Shown: piece after piece, positions 1-13,783 of the stretch
Numbering within the stretch: the first letter of the stretch is position 1
How the letters are laid out: each line of letters begins with the position of its first letter
Source: Megachile rotundata
Lineage: Eukaryota > Arthropoda > Insecta > Hymenoptera > Megachilidae
Reading direction: 5' to 3'
DNA length: 64,000 nucleotides
Assembly (NCBI RefSeq): GCF_050947335.1
Contig: NW_027473316.1
Location: 3,410,001-3,474,000 of the forward strand
Translations under genes and position numbers: made by a program
The notes under the pieces: model-generated
What the model was told of the DNA's origin: nothing
What the model saw: only the letters and a program-made list of their open reading frames with translations
Database searches by the model: none

Positions 1-69
1 ATTGTATGATTGTGATTGTATGATTGTGATTGTATGATTGTGATTGTATGATTGTGATTGTATGATTGT

Positions 70-130
70 GATCGTATGATTGTGATCGTAAGACTGTGAT
101 TGTGGGATTGCGATTGTAGGATTGTGACTG
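70..130 (+). repeat. GTAAGACTG cassette, copy 1 of 5
   Basis: A 61-bp run of consecutive variant units: GATCGTATG, GATCGTAAGACTG, GTGGGATTGCG, GTAGGATTG, GACTG. So many clustered changes in a fixed order identify common descent. Copies are at 70, 6734, 21624, 30778 and 50070. Confidence 0.9.
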
Positions 131-420
131 TATGATTGTGATTGTATGATTGTCATTATATGATTGTGATTGTATGATTATGATTGTATGATTGTGATTA
201 TATGATTGCGATTGTATGATTGGGATTGTATGATTGTGATTGTATGATTGTGATTGTATGATTGTGATTGTATGATTGTGATTGTATGATTGTGATTGTA
301 TGATTGTGATTGTATGATTGTGATTGTATGATTGCGATTGTATGATTGTGATTGTATGATTGTGATTGTATGATTGTGATTGTATGATAGTGATTGTATG
401 ATTGTTTCTGTATGATTGGG

Positions 421-518
421 ATTGTATGATCGTGATTGTATGATCGTGATTGTATGATCGTGATTGTATGATCGTGATTGTATGATCGTGATTGTATGAT
501 CGTGATTGTATGATCGTG
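421..518 (+). repeat. GATCGTG block, 7 units
   Basis: Seven consecutive ATTGTATGATCGTG units, preceded by GATTGGG and followed by GATTGTCATTG. One of seven such blocks, with 5 to 8 units each. Each unit brings a CpG and a GATC into an otherwise C-free strand. Confidence 0.95.
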
Positions 519-1199
519 ATTGTATGATTGTCATTGTATGATTGTGATTGTATGATTATGATTGTATGGTTGTGATTGTATGATCGTGATTGTATGATTG
601 TGATTGTATGATTGTGATGGTATGATTGTGGTTGTATAATTAAGGTTGTATGATTGTTTCTGTATGATTGTGATTGTATGATTGCGATTGTATGATTGTG
701 ATTGTATGATTGTGATTGTATGATTGTGATTGTATGATTGTGATTGTATGATTGTGATTGCCTGATTGTGATTGTATGATTGTGATTGTATGATTGTGAT
801 TGTATGATTGTGATTGTATGATTGTGATTGCATGATTGTGATTGTATGATTGTGATTGTATGATTGTGATTGTATGATTGTGATTGTATGATTGTGATTG
901 TATGATAGTGATTGTATGATTGTTTCTGTATGATTGTGATTGTATGATTGCGATTGTATGATTATGATTGTTTGATTGTGATTGTATGATTGTGATTGTG
1001 TGATTGTGATTGTGAGATTGTGATTGTATGATCGCGATTGTATGATTGTGATTGTATGATTGTGATTGTATGATTGTGGTTGTACGATTGTGATTGTATG
1101 ATTGTGATTCTTTCATTGCGATTGTATGATTGTGATTGTATGATTGTGATTGTATGATTGTGATTGTATGATTGTGATTGTATGATTGTGATTGTATGA

Positions 1200-2420
1200 T
1201 TGTGATTGTCTGATTGTGATTGTATGATTGTGATTGTATGATTGTGATTGTATGATTGTGATTGTATGATTGTGATTGTATGATTGTGATTGTATGATTG
1301 TGATTGTATGATTGTGATTGCATGATTGTGATTGTATGATTGTGATTGAATGATTGTGATTGTATGATTGTGATTGTATGATAGTGATTGTATGATTGTT
1401 TCTGTATGATTGTGATTGTATGATTGCGATTGTATGATTATGATTGTATGATTGTGGCTGTATGACTGTGATTGTATGATTGTGATCGTATGATTGTGGT
1501 TGTATAATTAAGGTTGTCCGATTGCTTCTGTATGATTGTGACTGTATGATTGTGATAGTATGATTGTCATTGTATGATTGTGATTGTATGATTATGATTG
1601 TATGATTGTGATTGTATGATTGTGATTGTATGATTGTGATTGTATGATTGTGATTGTATGATTGTGATTGTATGATTGTGATTGTATGATTGTGATTGTA
1701 TGATTGTGATTGTATGATTGTGATTGTATGATTGTGATTGTATGATTGTGATTGTATGATTGTGATTGCATGTTTGTGATTGTATGATTGTGATTGTATG
1801 ATTGTGATTGTATGATTGTGATTGTGAGATTGGAATTGTATGATTGTGAATGTATGATTGTGATTGTATGATTGTGATTGTATGATTGTGATTGTATGAT
1901 TGTGATTGTATGATTGTGATTGCCTGATTGTGATTGTATGATTGTGATTGTATGATTGTGATTTTATGATTGTGATTGTATGATTGTGATTGTATGATTG
2001 TGATTGTATGATTGTGATTGTATGATTGTGATTGTATGATTGTGATTGTATGATTGTGATTGTATGATTGTGGTTGTATGACTGTGATTGTATGATTGTG
2101 ATCGTATGATTGTGGTTGTATAATTAAGGTTGTCTGATTGTTTCTGTATGATTGTGACTGTATGATTGTGATTGTATGATTGTCATTGTATGATTGTGAT
2201 TGTATGATTGTGATTGTATGATTGTGATTGTATGATTGTGATTGTATGATTGTGGCTGTATGACTGTGATTGTATGATTGTGATCGTATGATTGTGGTTG
2301 TATAATTAAGGTTGTCCGATTGCTTCTGTATGATTGTGACTGTATGATTGTGATTGTATGATTGTCATTGTATGATTGTGATTGTATGATTATGATTGTA
2401 TGATTGTGATTGTATGATTG
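1200..2420 (+). repeat. Segment matching 8,592-9,812 (offset 7,392 bp)
   Basis: Markers align at an exact offset of 528 units: TAATTAAGG 1505, 2121, 2303 with 8897, 9513, 9695, and GATTGGAATTG 1828 with 9220. The 616-bp and 182-bp spacing of the three cassettes is also repeated at 12103, 12719, 12901. Outer limits are approximate. Confidence 0.8.
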
Positions 2421-2845
2421 TGATTGTATGACTGTCATTGTATGATTGTGATTGTATGATTGTGATTGTATGATCGTGATTGTATGATCGTGATTGTGAG
2501 ATTGTGATTGTATGATTGTGATTGTATGATTGTGATTGAATGATTGTGATTGTATGATTGTGATTGTATGATTGTGATTGTATGATTGTGATTGTATGAT
2601 TGTGATTGTATGATTGTGATTGTATGATTGTGATTGTATGATTGTGATTGTATGATTGTGATTGTATGATTGTGATTGTATGATTGTAATTGTATGATTG
2701 TGATTGCATGATTGTGATTGAATGATTGTGATTGTATGATTGTGATTGTATGATTGTGATTGTATGATTGTGATTGTATGATTGTGATTCTTTGATTGCG
2801 ATTGTATGATTGTGATTGTATGATTGTGATTGTATGATTGTGATT

Positions 2846-3535
2846 TTATGATTGTGATTGTATGATTGTGATTGTATGATTGTGATTGCATGATTGTGAT
2901 TGTATGATTGTGATTGAATGATTGTGATTGTATGATTGTGATTGTATGATAGTGATTGTATGATTGTTTCTGTATGATTGTGATTGTATGATTGCGATTG
3001 TATGATTATGATTGTATGATTGTGATTGTATGATTGTGATTGTGTGATTGTGATTGTATGATTGTGATTGTATGATTGTGATTGTATGATTGTGATTGCA
3101 TGATTGTGATTGTATGTTTGTGATTGTATGATTGGGATTGTATGATTGTGATTTTATGATAGTGATTGTATGATTGTTTCTGTATGATTGTGATTGTATG
3201 TTTGCGATTGTATGATTATGATTGTTTGATTGTGATTTTATGATTGTGATTGTGTGATTGTGATTGTGAGATTGTGCTTGTATGATCGTGATTGTATGAT
3301 TGTGATTGTATGATTGTGATTGTATGATTGTGGTTGTATGATTGTGATTGTATGATTGTGATTCTTTCATTGCGATTGTATGATTGTGATTGTATGATTG
3401 TGATTGTATAATTGTGATTGTATGATTGTGATTGTATGATTGTGATCGTATGATTGTGGTTGTATAATTAAGGTTGTATGATTGTTTCTGTATGATTGTG
3501 ATTGTATGATTGCGATTGTATGATTGTGATTGCAT
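2846..3535 (+). repeat. Segment copied at 4,414-5,103 (offset 1,568 bp)
   Basis: The antisense reading of this segment (229 codons) is the same as that of the last 229 codons of the frame at 4,414 onward, including rare markers: GATTGTGCTTG 3270 and 4838, TAATTAAGG 3465 and 5033, GCATG 3532 and 5100. The offset is 112 units. Confidence 0.85.
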
Positions 3536-4026
3536 GATTGTGATTGTATGATTGTGATTGTATGATTGTGATTGCCTGATTGTGATTGTATGATTGTGAT
3601 TGTATGATTGTGATTGTATGATTGTGATTGTATGATTGTGATTGTATGATTGTGATTGTGAGATTGTAATTGTATGATTGTGAATGTATGATTGTGATTG
3701 TATGATTGTGATTGTATGATTGTGATTGTATGATTGTGATTGTATGATTGTGATTGTATGATAGTGATTGTATGATTGTTTCTGTATGATTGTGATTGTA
3801 TGATTGCGATTGTATGATTATGATTGTTTGATTGTGATTGTATGATTGTGATTGTGTGATTGTGATTGTGAGATTGTGATTGTATGATCGTGATTGTATG
3901 ATCGTGATTGTATGATTGTGATTGTATGATTGTGATTGTATGATCGTGATTGTGAGATTGTGATTGTATGATTGTGATTGTATGATTGTGATTGTATGAT
4001 TGTGATTGTATGATTGTGATTGTATG

Positions 4027-5440
4027 ATAGTAATTGTATGATTGTGATTGTATGATTGTGATTGTATGATAGTAATTGTATGATTGTGATCGTATGATTG
4101 TTATTGTATGATTGTGATTGTATGATTGTGATTGTATGATTGTGATTGTATGATTGTGATTCTTTCATTGCGATTGTATGATTGTGATTGTACGATTGTG
4201 ATTGTATGATTGTGATTGTATGATTGTGATCGTATGATTGTGGTTGTATAATTAAGGTTGTATGGTTGTTTCTGTATGATTGTGATTGCATGATTGCGAT
4301 TGTATGATTGTGATTGTATGATTGTGATTGTATGATTGTGATCGTATGATTGTGATTCTTTGATTGCGATTGTATGATTGTGATTGTATGATTGTGATTG
4401 TATGATTGTGATTTTATGATTGTGATTGTATGATTGTGATTGTATGATTGTGATTGCATGATTGTGATTGTATGATTGTGATTGAATGATTGTGATTGTA
4501 TGATTGTGATTGTATGATAGTGATTGTATGATTGTTTCTGTATGATTGTGATTGTATGATTGCGATTGTATGATTATGATTGTATGATTGTGATTGTATG
4601 ATTGTGATTGTGTGATTGTGATTGTATGATTGTGATTGTATGATTGTGATTGTATGATTGTGATTGCATGATTGTGATTGTATGTTTGTGATTGTATGAT
4701 TGGGATTGTATGATTGTGATTTTATGATAGTGATTGTATGATTGTTTCTGTATGATTGTGATTGTATGTTTGCGATTGTATGATTATGATTGTTTGATTG
4801 TGATTTTATGATTGTGATTGTGTGATTGTGATTGTGAGATTGTGCTTGTATGATCGTGATTGTATGATTGTGATTGTATGATTGTGATTGTATGATTGTG
4901 GTTGTATGATTGTGATTGTATGATTGTGATTCTTTCATTGCGATTGTATGATTGTGATTGTATGATTGTGATTGTATAATTGTGATTGTATGATTGTGAT
5001 TGTATGATTGTGATCGTATGATTGTGGTTGTATAATTAAGGTTGTATGATTGTTTCTGTATGATTGTGATTGTATGATTGCGATTGTATGATTGTGATTG
5101 CATGATTGTGATTGTATGATTGTGATTGTATGATTGTGATTGTATGATTGTGATTGTATGATTGTGATTGTATGATTGTGATTGTATGATTGTGATTGTA
5201 TGATTGTGATTGTATGATTGTGATTGTATGATTGTGATTGTATGATTGTGATCGTATGATTGTGGTTGTATAATTAAGGTTGTCTGATTGTTTCTGTATG
5301 ATTGTGATTGTATGATTGCGATTGTATGATTGTGATTGTATGATTGTGATTGTATGATTGTGATTGCATGATTGTGATTGTATGATTGTGATTGTATGAT
5401 TGTGATTGTATGATTGTGATTGTATGATTGTGATTGCATG
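4027..5440 (+). repeat. Q module, left-hand copy
   Basis: Runs from two ATAGTAATTG variants 42 bp apart (4027, 4069) through GTTATTG, TCTTTCATTGCG, the TATGGTTGTTTCTG form of the cassette (4249) and on to GCATGATTGTCATTG at 5436. The same order is seen at 41,875, 45,585, 55,455 and (shortened) 60,761. Length 1,409 bp between end markers, against 1,325, 1,451, 1,325 and 933. This copy stands alone, with no R module on its left. Confidence 0.8.
4414..5103 (+). repeat. Second copy of segment 2,846-3,535
   Basis: Near-identical to 2,846-3,535 with the same markers in the same places. The 784-bp spacing 3465-4249-5033 of TAATTAAGG cassettes is half of the 1,568-bp offset. Confidence 0.85.
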
Positions 5441-5838
5441 ATTGTCATTGTATGATTGTGATTGTATGATTATGATTGTATGATTGTGATTGTATGATTG
5501 TGATTGTATGATTGTGATCGTATGATTGTGATTCTTTGATTGCGATTGTATGATTGTGATTGTATGATTGTGATTGTATGATTGTGATTGTATGATTGTG
5601 ATTGTATGATTGTGATTGTATGATTGTGATTGTATGATTGTGATTGTATGACTGCGATTGTATGATTGTGATTGTATGATTGTGATTGCATGATTGTGAT
5701 TGTATGATTGTGATTGTATGATTGTGATTGTATGATGGTGATTGTATGATTGTGATTGTATGTTTGTAATTGCATGATTGTGATTGTATGATTGTGATTG
5801 TATGATTGTGATCGTATGATTGTGATCGTATGATTGTG

Positions 5839-5950
5839 ATTCTTTGATTGCGATTGTATGATTGCGATTGTATGATTGCGATTGTATGATTGCGATTGTA
5901 TGATTGCGATTGTATGATTGCGATTGTATGATTGCGATTGTATGATTGCG
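5839..5950 (+). repeat. GATTGCG block, 8 units
   Basis: Eight consecutive units ending GATTGCG; the first is ATTCTTTGATTGCG. Preceded by two GATCGTATG units and followed by GTGTG. A 7-unit sister lies at 14,785-14,882 with the same flanks. Confidence 0.93.
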
Positions 5951-6733
5951 ATTGTGTGATTGTGATTGTATGATTGTGATTGTATGATTGTGATTGTATG
6001 ATTGTGATTGTATGATAGTGATTGTATGATTGTGATTGTATGATTGTGATTGTATGATTGTGATTGTATGATTGTGATTGTATGATTGTGATTGTATGAT
6101 TGTGATTGTATGATTGTGATTGTATGATTGTGATTGTATGATTGTGATTGTATGATTGTGATTGCATGATTGTGATTGCATGATTGTGATTGTATGATTG
6201 TGATTGTATGATTGTGATTGTATGATTGTGATTGTATGATAGTGATTGTATGATTGTTTCTGTATGATTGTGATTGTATGTTTGCGATTGTATGATTATG
6301 ATTGTTTGATTGTGATTGTATGATTGTGATTGTGTGATTGTGATTGTGAGATTGTGATTGTATGATCGTGATTGTATGATTGTGATTGTATGATTGTGAT
6401 TGTATGATTGTGGTTGTATGATTGTGATTGTATGATTGTGATTCTTTCATTGCGATTGTATGATTGTGATTGTATGATTGTGATTGTATAATTGTAATTG
6501 TATGATTGTGATTGTATGATTGTGATCGTATGATTGTGATTGTATAATTAAGGTTGTATGATTGTTTCTGTATGATTGTGATTGTATGATTGCGATTGTA
6601 TGATTGCGATTGTATGATTGTGATTGTATGATTGTGATTGTATGATTGTGATTGTATGATTGTGATTGTATGATTGTGATTGTATGATTGTGATTGTATG
6701 ATTGTGATTGTATGATTGTGATTGTATGATTGT

Positions 6734-6794
6734 GATCGTATGATTGTGATCGTAAGACTGTGATTGTGGGATTGCGATTGTAGGATTGTGACTG
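6734..6794 (+). repeat. GTAAGACTG cassette, copy 2 of 5
   Basis: Same order of variant units as at 70-130, offset 6,664 bp (476 units exactly). Confidence 0.9.
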
Positions 6795-7098
6795 TATGAT
6801 TGTGATTGTATGATTGTCATTATATGATTGTGATTGTATGATTATGATTGTATGATTGTGATTATATGATTGCGATTGTATGATTGGGATTGTATGATTG
6901 TGATTGTATGATTGTGATTGTATGATTGTGATTGTATGATTGTGATTGTATGATTGTGATTGTATGATTGTGATTGTATGATTGTGATTGTATGATTGTG
7001 ATTGTATGATTGCGATTGTATGATTGTGATTGTATGATTGTGATTGTATGATTGTGATTGTATGATAGTGATTGTATGATTGTTTCTGTATGATTGGG

Positions 7099-7182
7099 AT
7101 TGTATGATCGTGATTGTATGATCGTGATTGTATGATCGTGATTGTATGATCGTGATTGTATGATCGTGATTGTATGATCGTG
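7099..7182 (+). repeat. GATCGTG block, 6 units
   Basis: Six ATTGTATGATCGTG units with the same flanks (GATTGGG left, GTCATTG right) as at 421-518. Confidence 0.95.
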
Positions 7183-7521
7183 ATTGTATGATTGTCATTG
7201 TATGATTGTGATTGTATGATTATGATTGTATGGTTGTGATTGTATGATCGTGATTGTATGATTGTGATTGTATGATTGTGATGGTATGATTGTGGTTGTA
7301 TAATTAAGGTTGTATGATTGTTTCTGTATGATTGTGATTTTATGATTGCGATTGTATGATTGTGATTGTATGATTGTGATTGTATGATTGTGATTGTATG
7401 ATTGTGATTGCCTGATTGTGATTGTATGATTGTGATTGTATGATTGTGATTGTATGATTGTGATTGTATGATTGTGATTGTATGATTGTGATTGCATGAT
7501 TGTGATTGTATGATTGTGATT

Positions 7522-10500
7522 GTGGGATTGTGATTGTGAGATTGTGATTGTATGATCGTGATTGTATGATTGTGATTGTATGATTGTGATTGTATGATTG
7601 TGATTCTTTCATTGCGATTGTATGATTGTGATTGTATGATTGTGATTGTATGTTTGTGATTGTATGATTGTGATTGTATGATTGTGATGGTATGATTGTG
7701 GTTGTATAATTAAGGTTGTATGATTGTTTCTGTATGATTGTGATTGTATGATTGCGATTGTATGATTGTGATTGTATGATTGTGATTGTATGATTGTGAT
7801 TGTATGATTGTGATTGCCTGATTGTGATTGTATGATTGTGATTGTATGATTGTGATTGTATGATTGTGATTGTATGATTGTGATTGCATGATTGTGATTG
7901 TATGATTGTGATTGTATGATTGTGATTGTATGATTGTGATTGTATGATTGTGATTGTATGATAGTGATTGTATGATTGTTTCTGTATGATTGTGATTGTA
8001 TGATTGCGATTGTATGATTATGATTGTTTGATTGTGATTGTATGATTGTGATTGTGTGATTGTGATTGTGAGATTGTGATTGTATGATCGCGATTGTATG
8101 ATTGTGATTGTATGATTGTGATTGTATGATTGTGGTTGTACGATTGTGATTGTATGATTGTGATTCTTTCATTGCGATTGTATGATTGTGATTGTATGAT
8201 TGTGATTGTATGATTGTGATTGTATGATTGTGATTGTATGATTGTGATTGTATGATTGTGATTGTCTGATTGTGATTGTATGATTGTGATTGTATGATTG
8301 TGATTGTATGATTGTGATCGTATGATTGTGGTTGTATAATTAAGGTTGTATGATTTTTTCTGTATGATTGTGATTGTATGATTGCGATTGTATGATTGCG
8401 ATTGTATGATTGTGATTGTATGATTGTGATTGTATGATTGTGATTGTATGATTGTGATTGCCTGATTGTGATTGTATGATTGTGATTCTATGATTGTGAT
8501 TGTATGATTGTGATTGTATGATTGTGATTGTATGATTGTGATTGTATGATTGTGATTGTATGATTGTGATTGTATGATTGTGATTGTATGATTGTGATTG
8601 CATGTTTGTGATTGTATGATTGTGATTGTATGATTGTGATTGTATGATTGTGATTGTGAGATTGGAATTGTATGATTGTGAATGTATGATTGTGATTGTA
8701 TGATTGTGATTGTATGATTGTGATTGTATGATTGTGATTGTATGATTGTGATTGCCTGATTGTGATTGCCTGATTGTGATTGTATGATTGTGATTGTATG
8801 ATTGTGATTGTATGATTGTGATTGTATGATTGTGATTGTATGATTGTGGCTGTATGACTGTGATTGTATGATTGTGATCGTATGATTGTGGTTGTATAAT
8901 TAAGGTTGTCCGATTGCTTCTGTATGATTGTGACTGTATGATTGTGATTGTATGATTGTCATTGTATGATTGTGATTGTATGATTATGATTGTATGATTG
9001 TGATTGTATGATTGTGATTGTATGATTGTGATTGTATGATTGTGATTGTATGATTGTGATTGTATGATTATGATTGTATGATTGTGATTGTATGATTGTG
9101 ATTGTATGATTGTGATTGTATGATTGTGATTGTATGATTGTGATTGTATGATTGTGATTGCATGTTTGTGATTGTATGATTGTGATTGTATGATTGTGAT
9201 TGTATGATTGTGATTGTGGGATTGGAATTGTATGATTGTGAATGTATGATTGTGATTGTATGATTGTGATTGTATGATTGTGATTGTATGATTGTGATTG
9301 TATGATTGTGATTGCCTGATTGTGATTGTATGATTGTGATTGTATGATTGTGATTTTATGATTGTGATTGTATGATTGTGATTGTATGATTGTGATTGTA
9401 TGATTGTGATTGTATGATTGTGATTGTATGATTGTGATTGTATGATTGTGATTGTATGATTGTGGTTGTATGACTGTGATTGTATGATTGTGATCGTATG
9501 ATTGTGGTTGTATAATTAAGGTTGTCTGATTGTTTCTGTATGATTGTGACTGTATGATTGTGATTGTATGATTGTCATTGTATGATTGTGATTGTATGAT
9601 TGTGATTGTATGATTGTGATTGTATGATTGTGATTGTATGATTGTGGTTGTATGACTGTGATTGTATGATTGTGATCGTATGATTGTGGTTGTATAATTA
9701 AGGTTGTCCGATTGCTTCTGTATGATTGTGACTGTATGATTGTGATTGTATGATTGTCATTGTATGATTGTGATTGTATGATTATGATTGTATGATTGTG
9801 ATTGTATGATTGTGATTGTATGATTGTGATTGTATGATTGTGATTGTATGATTGTGATTGTATGATTGTGATTGTATGATTGTGATTGTATGATTGTGAT
9901 TGTATGATTGTGATTGTATGATTGTGATTGTATGATTGTGATTGTATGATTGTGATTGTATGATTGTGATTGTATGATTGTGATTGTATGATTGTGATCG
10001 TATGATTGTGGTTGTATAATTAAGGTTGTCTGATTGTTTCTGTATGATTGTGATTGTATGATTGCGATTGTATGATTGTGATTGTATGATTGTGATTGTA
10101 TGATTGTGATTGTATGATTGTGATTGCATGATTGTGATTGTATGATTGTGATTGTATGATTGTGATTGTATGATTGCTATTGTATGATTGTGATTGTATG
10201 ATTGTGATTGTATGATTGTGATCGTATGATTGTGATTCTTTGATTGCGATTGTATGATTGTGATTGTATGATTGTGATTGTATGATTGTGATTTTATGAT
10301 TGTGATTGTATGATTGTGATTGTATGATTGTGATTGCATGATTGTGATTGTATGATTGTGATTGAATGATTGTGATTGTATGATTGTGATTGTATGATAG
10401 TGATTGTATGATTGTTTCTGTATGATTGTGATTGTATGATTGCGATTGTATGATTATGATTGTATGATTGTGATTGTATGATTGTGATTGTGTGATTGTG

Positions 10501-10577
10501 ATTGTATGATTGTGATTGTATGATTGTGATTGTATGATTGTGATTGCATGATTGTGATTGTATGTTTGTGATTGTAT
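7522..10577 (+). repeat. 3.2-kb tandem duplication, copy A
   Basis: Marker pairs at 3,206 bp (229 units): 8337/11543, 8660/11866, 8897/12103, 9513/12719, 9695/12901, 10017/13223. Pairs left of about 8 kb (7522/10714, 7707/10899) stand 3,192 bp apart, one unit less. The antisense reading of 9,782-10,339 is the same as that of 12,988-13,545. The copy ends at TATGTTTG near 10,561-10,577. Confidence 0.9.
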
Positions 10578-10713
10578 AATTAAGGTTGTATGATTGTTTC
10601 TGTATGATTGTGATTGTATGATTGCGATTGTATGATTGCGATTGTATGATAGTGATTGTATGATTGTGATTGTATGATTGTGATTGCGTGATTGTGATTG
10701 TATGATTGTGATT

Positions 10714-13700
10714 GTGGGATTGTGATTGTGAGATTGTGATTGTATGATCGTGATTGTATGATTGTGATTGTATGATTGTGATTGTATGATTGTGATTCTT
10801 TCATTGCGATTGTATGATTGTGATTGTATGATTGTGATTGTATGTTTGTGATTGTATGATTGTGATTGTATGATTGTGATGGTATGATTGTGGTTGTATA
10901 ATTAAGGTTGTATGATTGTTTCTGTATGATTGTGATTGTATGATTGCGATTGTATGATTGTGATTGTATGATTGTGATTGTATGATTGTGATTGTATGAT
11001 TGTGATTGCCTGATTGTGATTGTATGATTGTGATTGTATGATTGTGATTGTATGATTGTGATTGTATGATTGTGATTGTATGATTGTGATTGCATGATTG
11101 TGATTGTATGATTGTGATTGTATGATTGTGATTGTATGATTGTGATTGTATGATTGTGATTGTATGATAGTGATTGTATGATTGTTTCTGTATGATTGTG
11201 ATTGTATGATTGCGATTGTATGATTATGATTGTTTGATTGTGATTGTATGATTGTGATTGTGTGATTGTGATTGTGAGATTGTGATTGTATGATCGCGAT
11301 TGTATGATTGTGATTGTATGATTGTGATTGTATGATTGTGGTTGTACGATTGTGATTGTATGATTGTGATTCTTTCATTGCGATTGTATGATTGTGATTG
11401 TATGATTGTGATTGTATGATTGTGATTGTATGATTGTGATTGTATGATTGTGATTGTATGATTGTGATTGTCTGATTGTGATTGTATGATTGTGATTGTA
11501 TGATTGTGATTGTATGATTGTGATCGTATGATTGTGGTTGTATAATTAAGGTTGTATGATTTTTTCTGTATGATTGTGATTGTATGATTGCGATTGTATG
11601 ATTGCGATTGTATGATTGTGATTGTATGATTGTGATTGTATGATTGTGATTGTATGATTGTGATTGCCTGATTGTGATTGTATGATTGTGATTCTATGAT
11701 TGTGATTGTATGATTGTGATTGTATGATTGTGATTGTATGATTGTGATTGTATGATTGTGATTGTATGATTGTGATTGTATGATTGTGATTGTATGATTG
11801 TGATTGCATGTTTGTGATTGTATGATTGTGATTGTATGATTGTGATTGTATGATTGTGATTGTGAGATTGGAATTGTATGATTGTGAATGTATGATTGTG
11901 ATTGTATGATTGTGATTGTATGATTGTGATTGTATGATTGTGATTGTATGATTGTGATTGCCTGATTGTGATTGCCTGATTGTGATTGTATGATTGTGAT
12001 TGTATGATTGTGATTGTATGATTGTGATTGTATGATTGTGATTGTATGATTGTGGCTGTATGACTGTGATTGTATGATTGTGATCGTATGATTGTGGTTG
12101 TATAATTAAGGTTGTCCGATTGCTTCTGTATGATTGTGACTGTATGATTGTGATTGTATGATTGTCATTGTATGATTGTGATTGTATGATTATGATTGTA
12201 TGATTGTGATTGTATGATTGTGATTGTATGATTGTGATTGTATGATTGTGATTGTATGATTGTGATTGTATGATTGTGATTGTATGATTGTGATTGTATG
12301 ATTGTGATTGTATGATTGTGATTGTATGATTGTGATTGTATGATTGTGATTGCATGTTTGTGATTGTATGATTGTGATTGTATGATTGTGATTGTATGAT
12401 TGTGATTGTGAGATTGGAATTGTATGATTGTGAATGTATGATTGTGATTGTATGATTGTGATTGTATGATTGTGATTGTATGATTGTGATTGTATGATTG
12501 TGATTGCCTGATTGTGATTGTATGATTGTGATTGTATGATTGTGATTTTATGATTGTGATTGTATGATTGTGATTGTATGATTGTGATTGTATGATTGTG
12601 ATTGTATGATTGTGATTGTATGATTGTGATTGTATGATTGTGATTGTATGATTGTGATTGTATGATTGTGGTTGTATGACTGTGATTGTATGATTGTGAT
12701 CGTATGATTGTGGTTGTATAATTAAGGTTGTCTGATTGTTTCTGTATGATTGTGACTGTATGATTGTGATTGTATGATTGTCATTGTATGATTGTGATTG
12801 TATGATTGTGATTGTATGATTGTGATTGTATGATTGTGATTGTATGATTGTGGTTGTATGACTGTGATTGTATGATTGTGATCGTATGATTGTGGTTGTA
12901 TAATTAAGGTTGTCCGATTGCTTCTGTATGATTGTGACTGTATGATTGTGATTGTATGATTGTCATTGTATGATTGTGATTGTATGATTATGATTGTATG
13001 ATTGTGATTGTATGATTGTGATTGTATGATTGTGATTGTATGATTGTGATTGTATGATTGTGATTGTATGATTGTGATTGTATGATTGTGATTGTATGAT
13101 TGTGATTGTATGATTGTGATTGTATGATTGTGATTGTATGATTGTGATTGTATGATTGTGATTGTATGATTGTGATTGTATGATTGTGATTGTATGATTG
13201 TGATCGTATGATTGTGGTTGTATAATTAAGGTTGTCTGATTGTTTCTGTATGATTGTGATTGTATGATTGCGATTGTATGATTGTGATTGTATGATTGTG
13301 ATTGTATGATTGTGATTGTATGATTGTGATTGCATGATTGTGATTGTATGATTGTGATTGTATGATTGTGATTGTATGATTGCTATTGTATGATTGTGAT
13401 TGTATGATTGTGATTGTATGATTGTGATCGTATGATTGTGATTCTTTGATTGCGATTGTATGATTGTGATTGTATGATTGTGATTGTATGATTGTGATTT
13501 TATGATTGTGATTGTATGATTGTGATTGTATGATTGTGATTGCATGATTGTGATTGTATGATTGTGATTGAATGATTGTGATTGTATGATTGTGATTGTA
13601 TGATAGTGATTGTATGATTGTTTCTGTATGATTGTGATTGTATGATTGCGATTGTATGATTATGATTGTATGATTGTGATTGTATGATTGTGATTGTGTG

Positions 13701-13783
13701 ATTGTGATTGTATGATTGTGATTGTATGATTGTGATTGTATGATTGTGATTGCATGATTGTGATTGTATGTTTGTGATTGTAT
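10714..13783 (+). repeat. 3.2-kb tandem duplication, copy B
   Basis: Second copy of 7,522-10,577. About 137 bp between the copies (10,577-10,713) begin with a TAATTAAGG cassette that lacks the usual GATCGTATG and GG (reads GATTGTATAATTA), which looks like a junction made by joining two different variant units. Confidence 0.9.

Larger units (their letters stand above)
1..860 (+). repeat. Alpha segment, copy 1
   Basis: Holds the GTAAGACTG cassette, GTCATTATATG, GATTGGGATTG, the GATCGTG block and a TAATTAAGG cassette. It matches 6,665-7,524 at an offset of 6,664 bp (476 units): cassette 88 to 6752, TAATTAAGG 637 to 7301, GCATG 827 to 7491. The GATCGTG block has 7 units here and 6 there, compensated by one unit upstream. 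The match ends near 860. Confidence 0.85.
6665..7524 (+). repeat. Alpha segment, copy 2
   Basis: Copy of 1-860 at a 6,664-bp offset. Private differences include GATTTTATG near 7,335 (GATTGTATG in copy 1). Its right flank (GTGGGATTG at 7522) differs from copy 1, so the break lies near 7,510. Confidence 0.85.
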
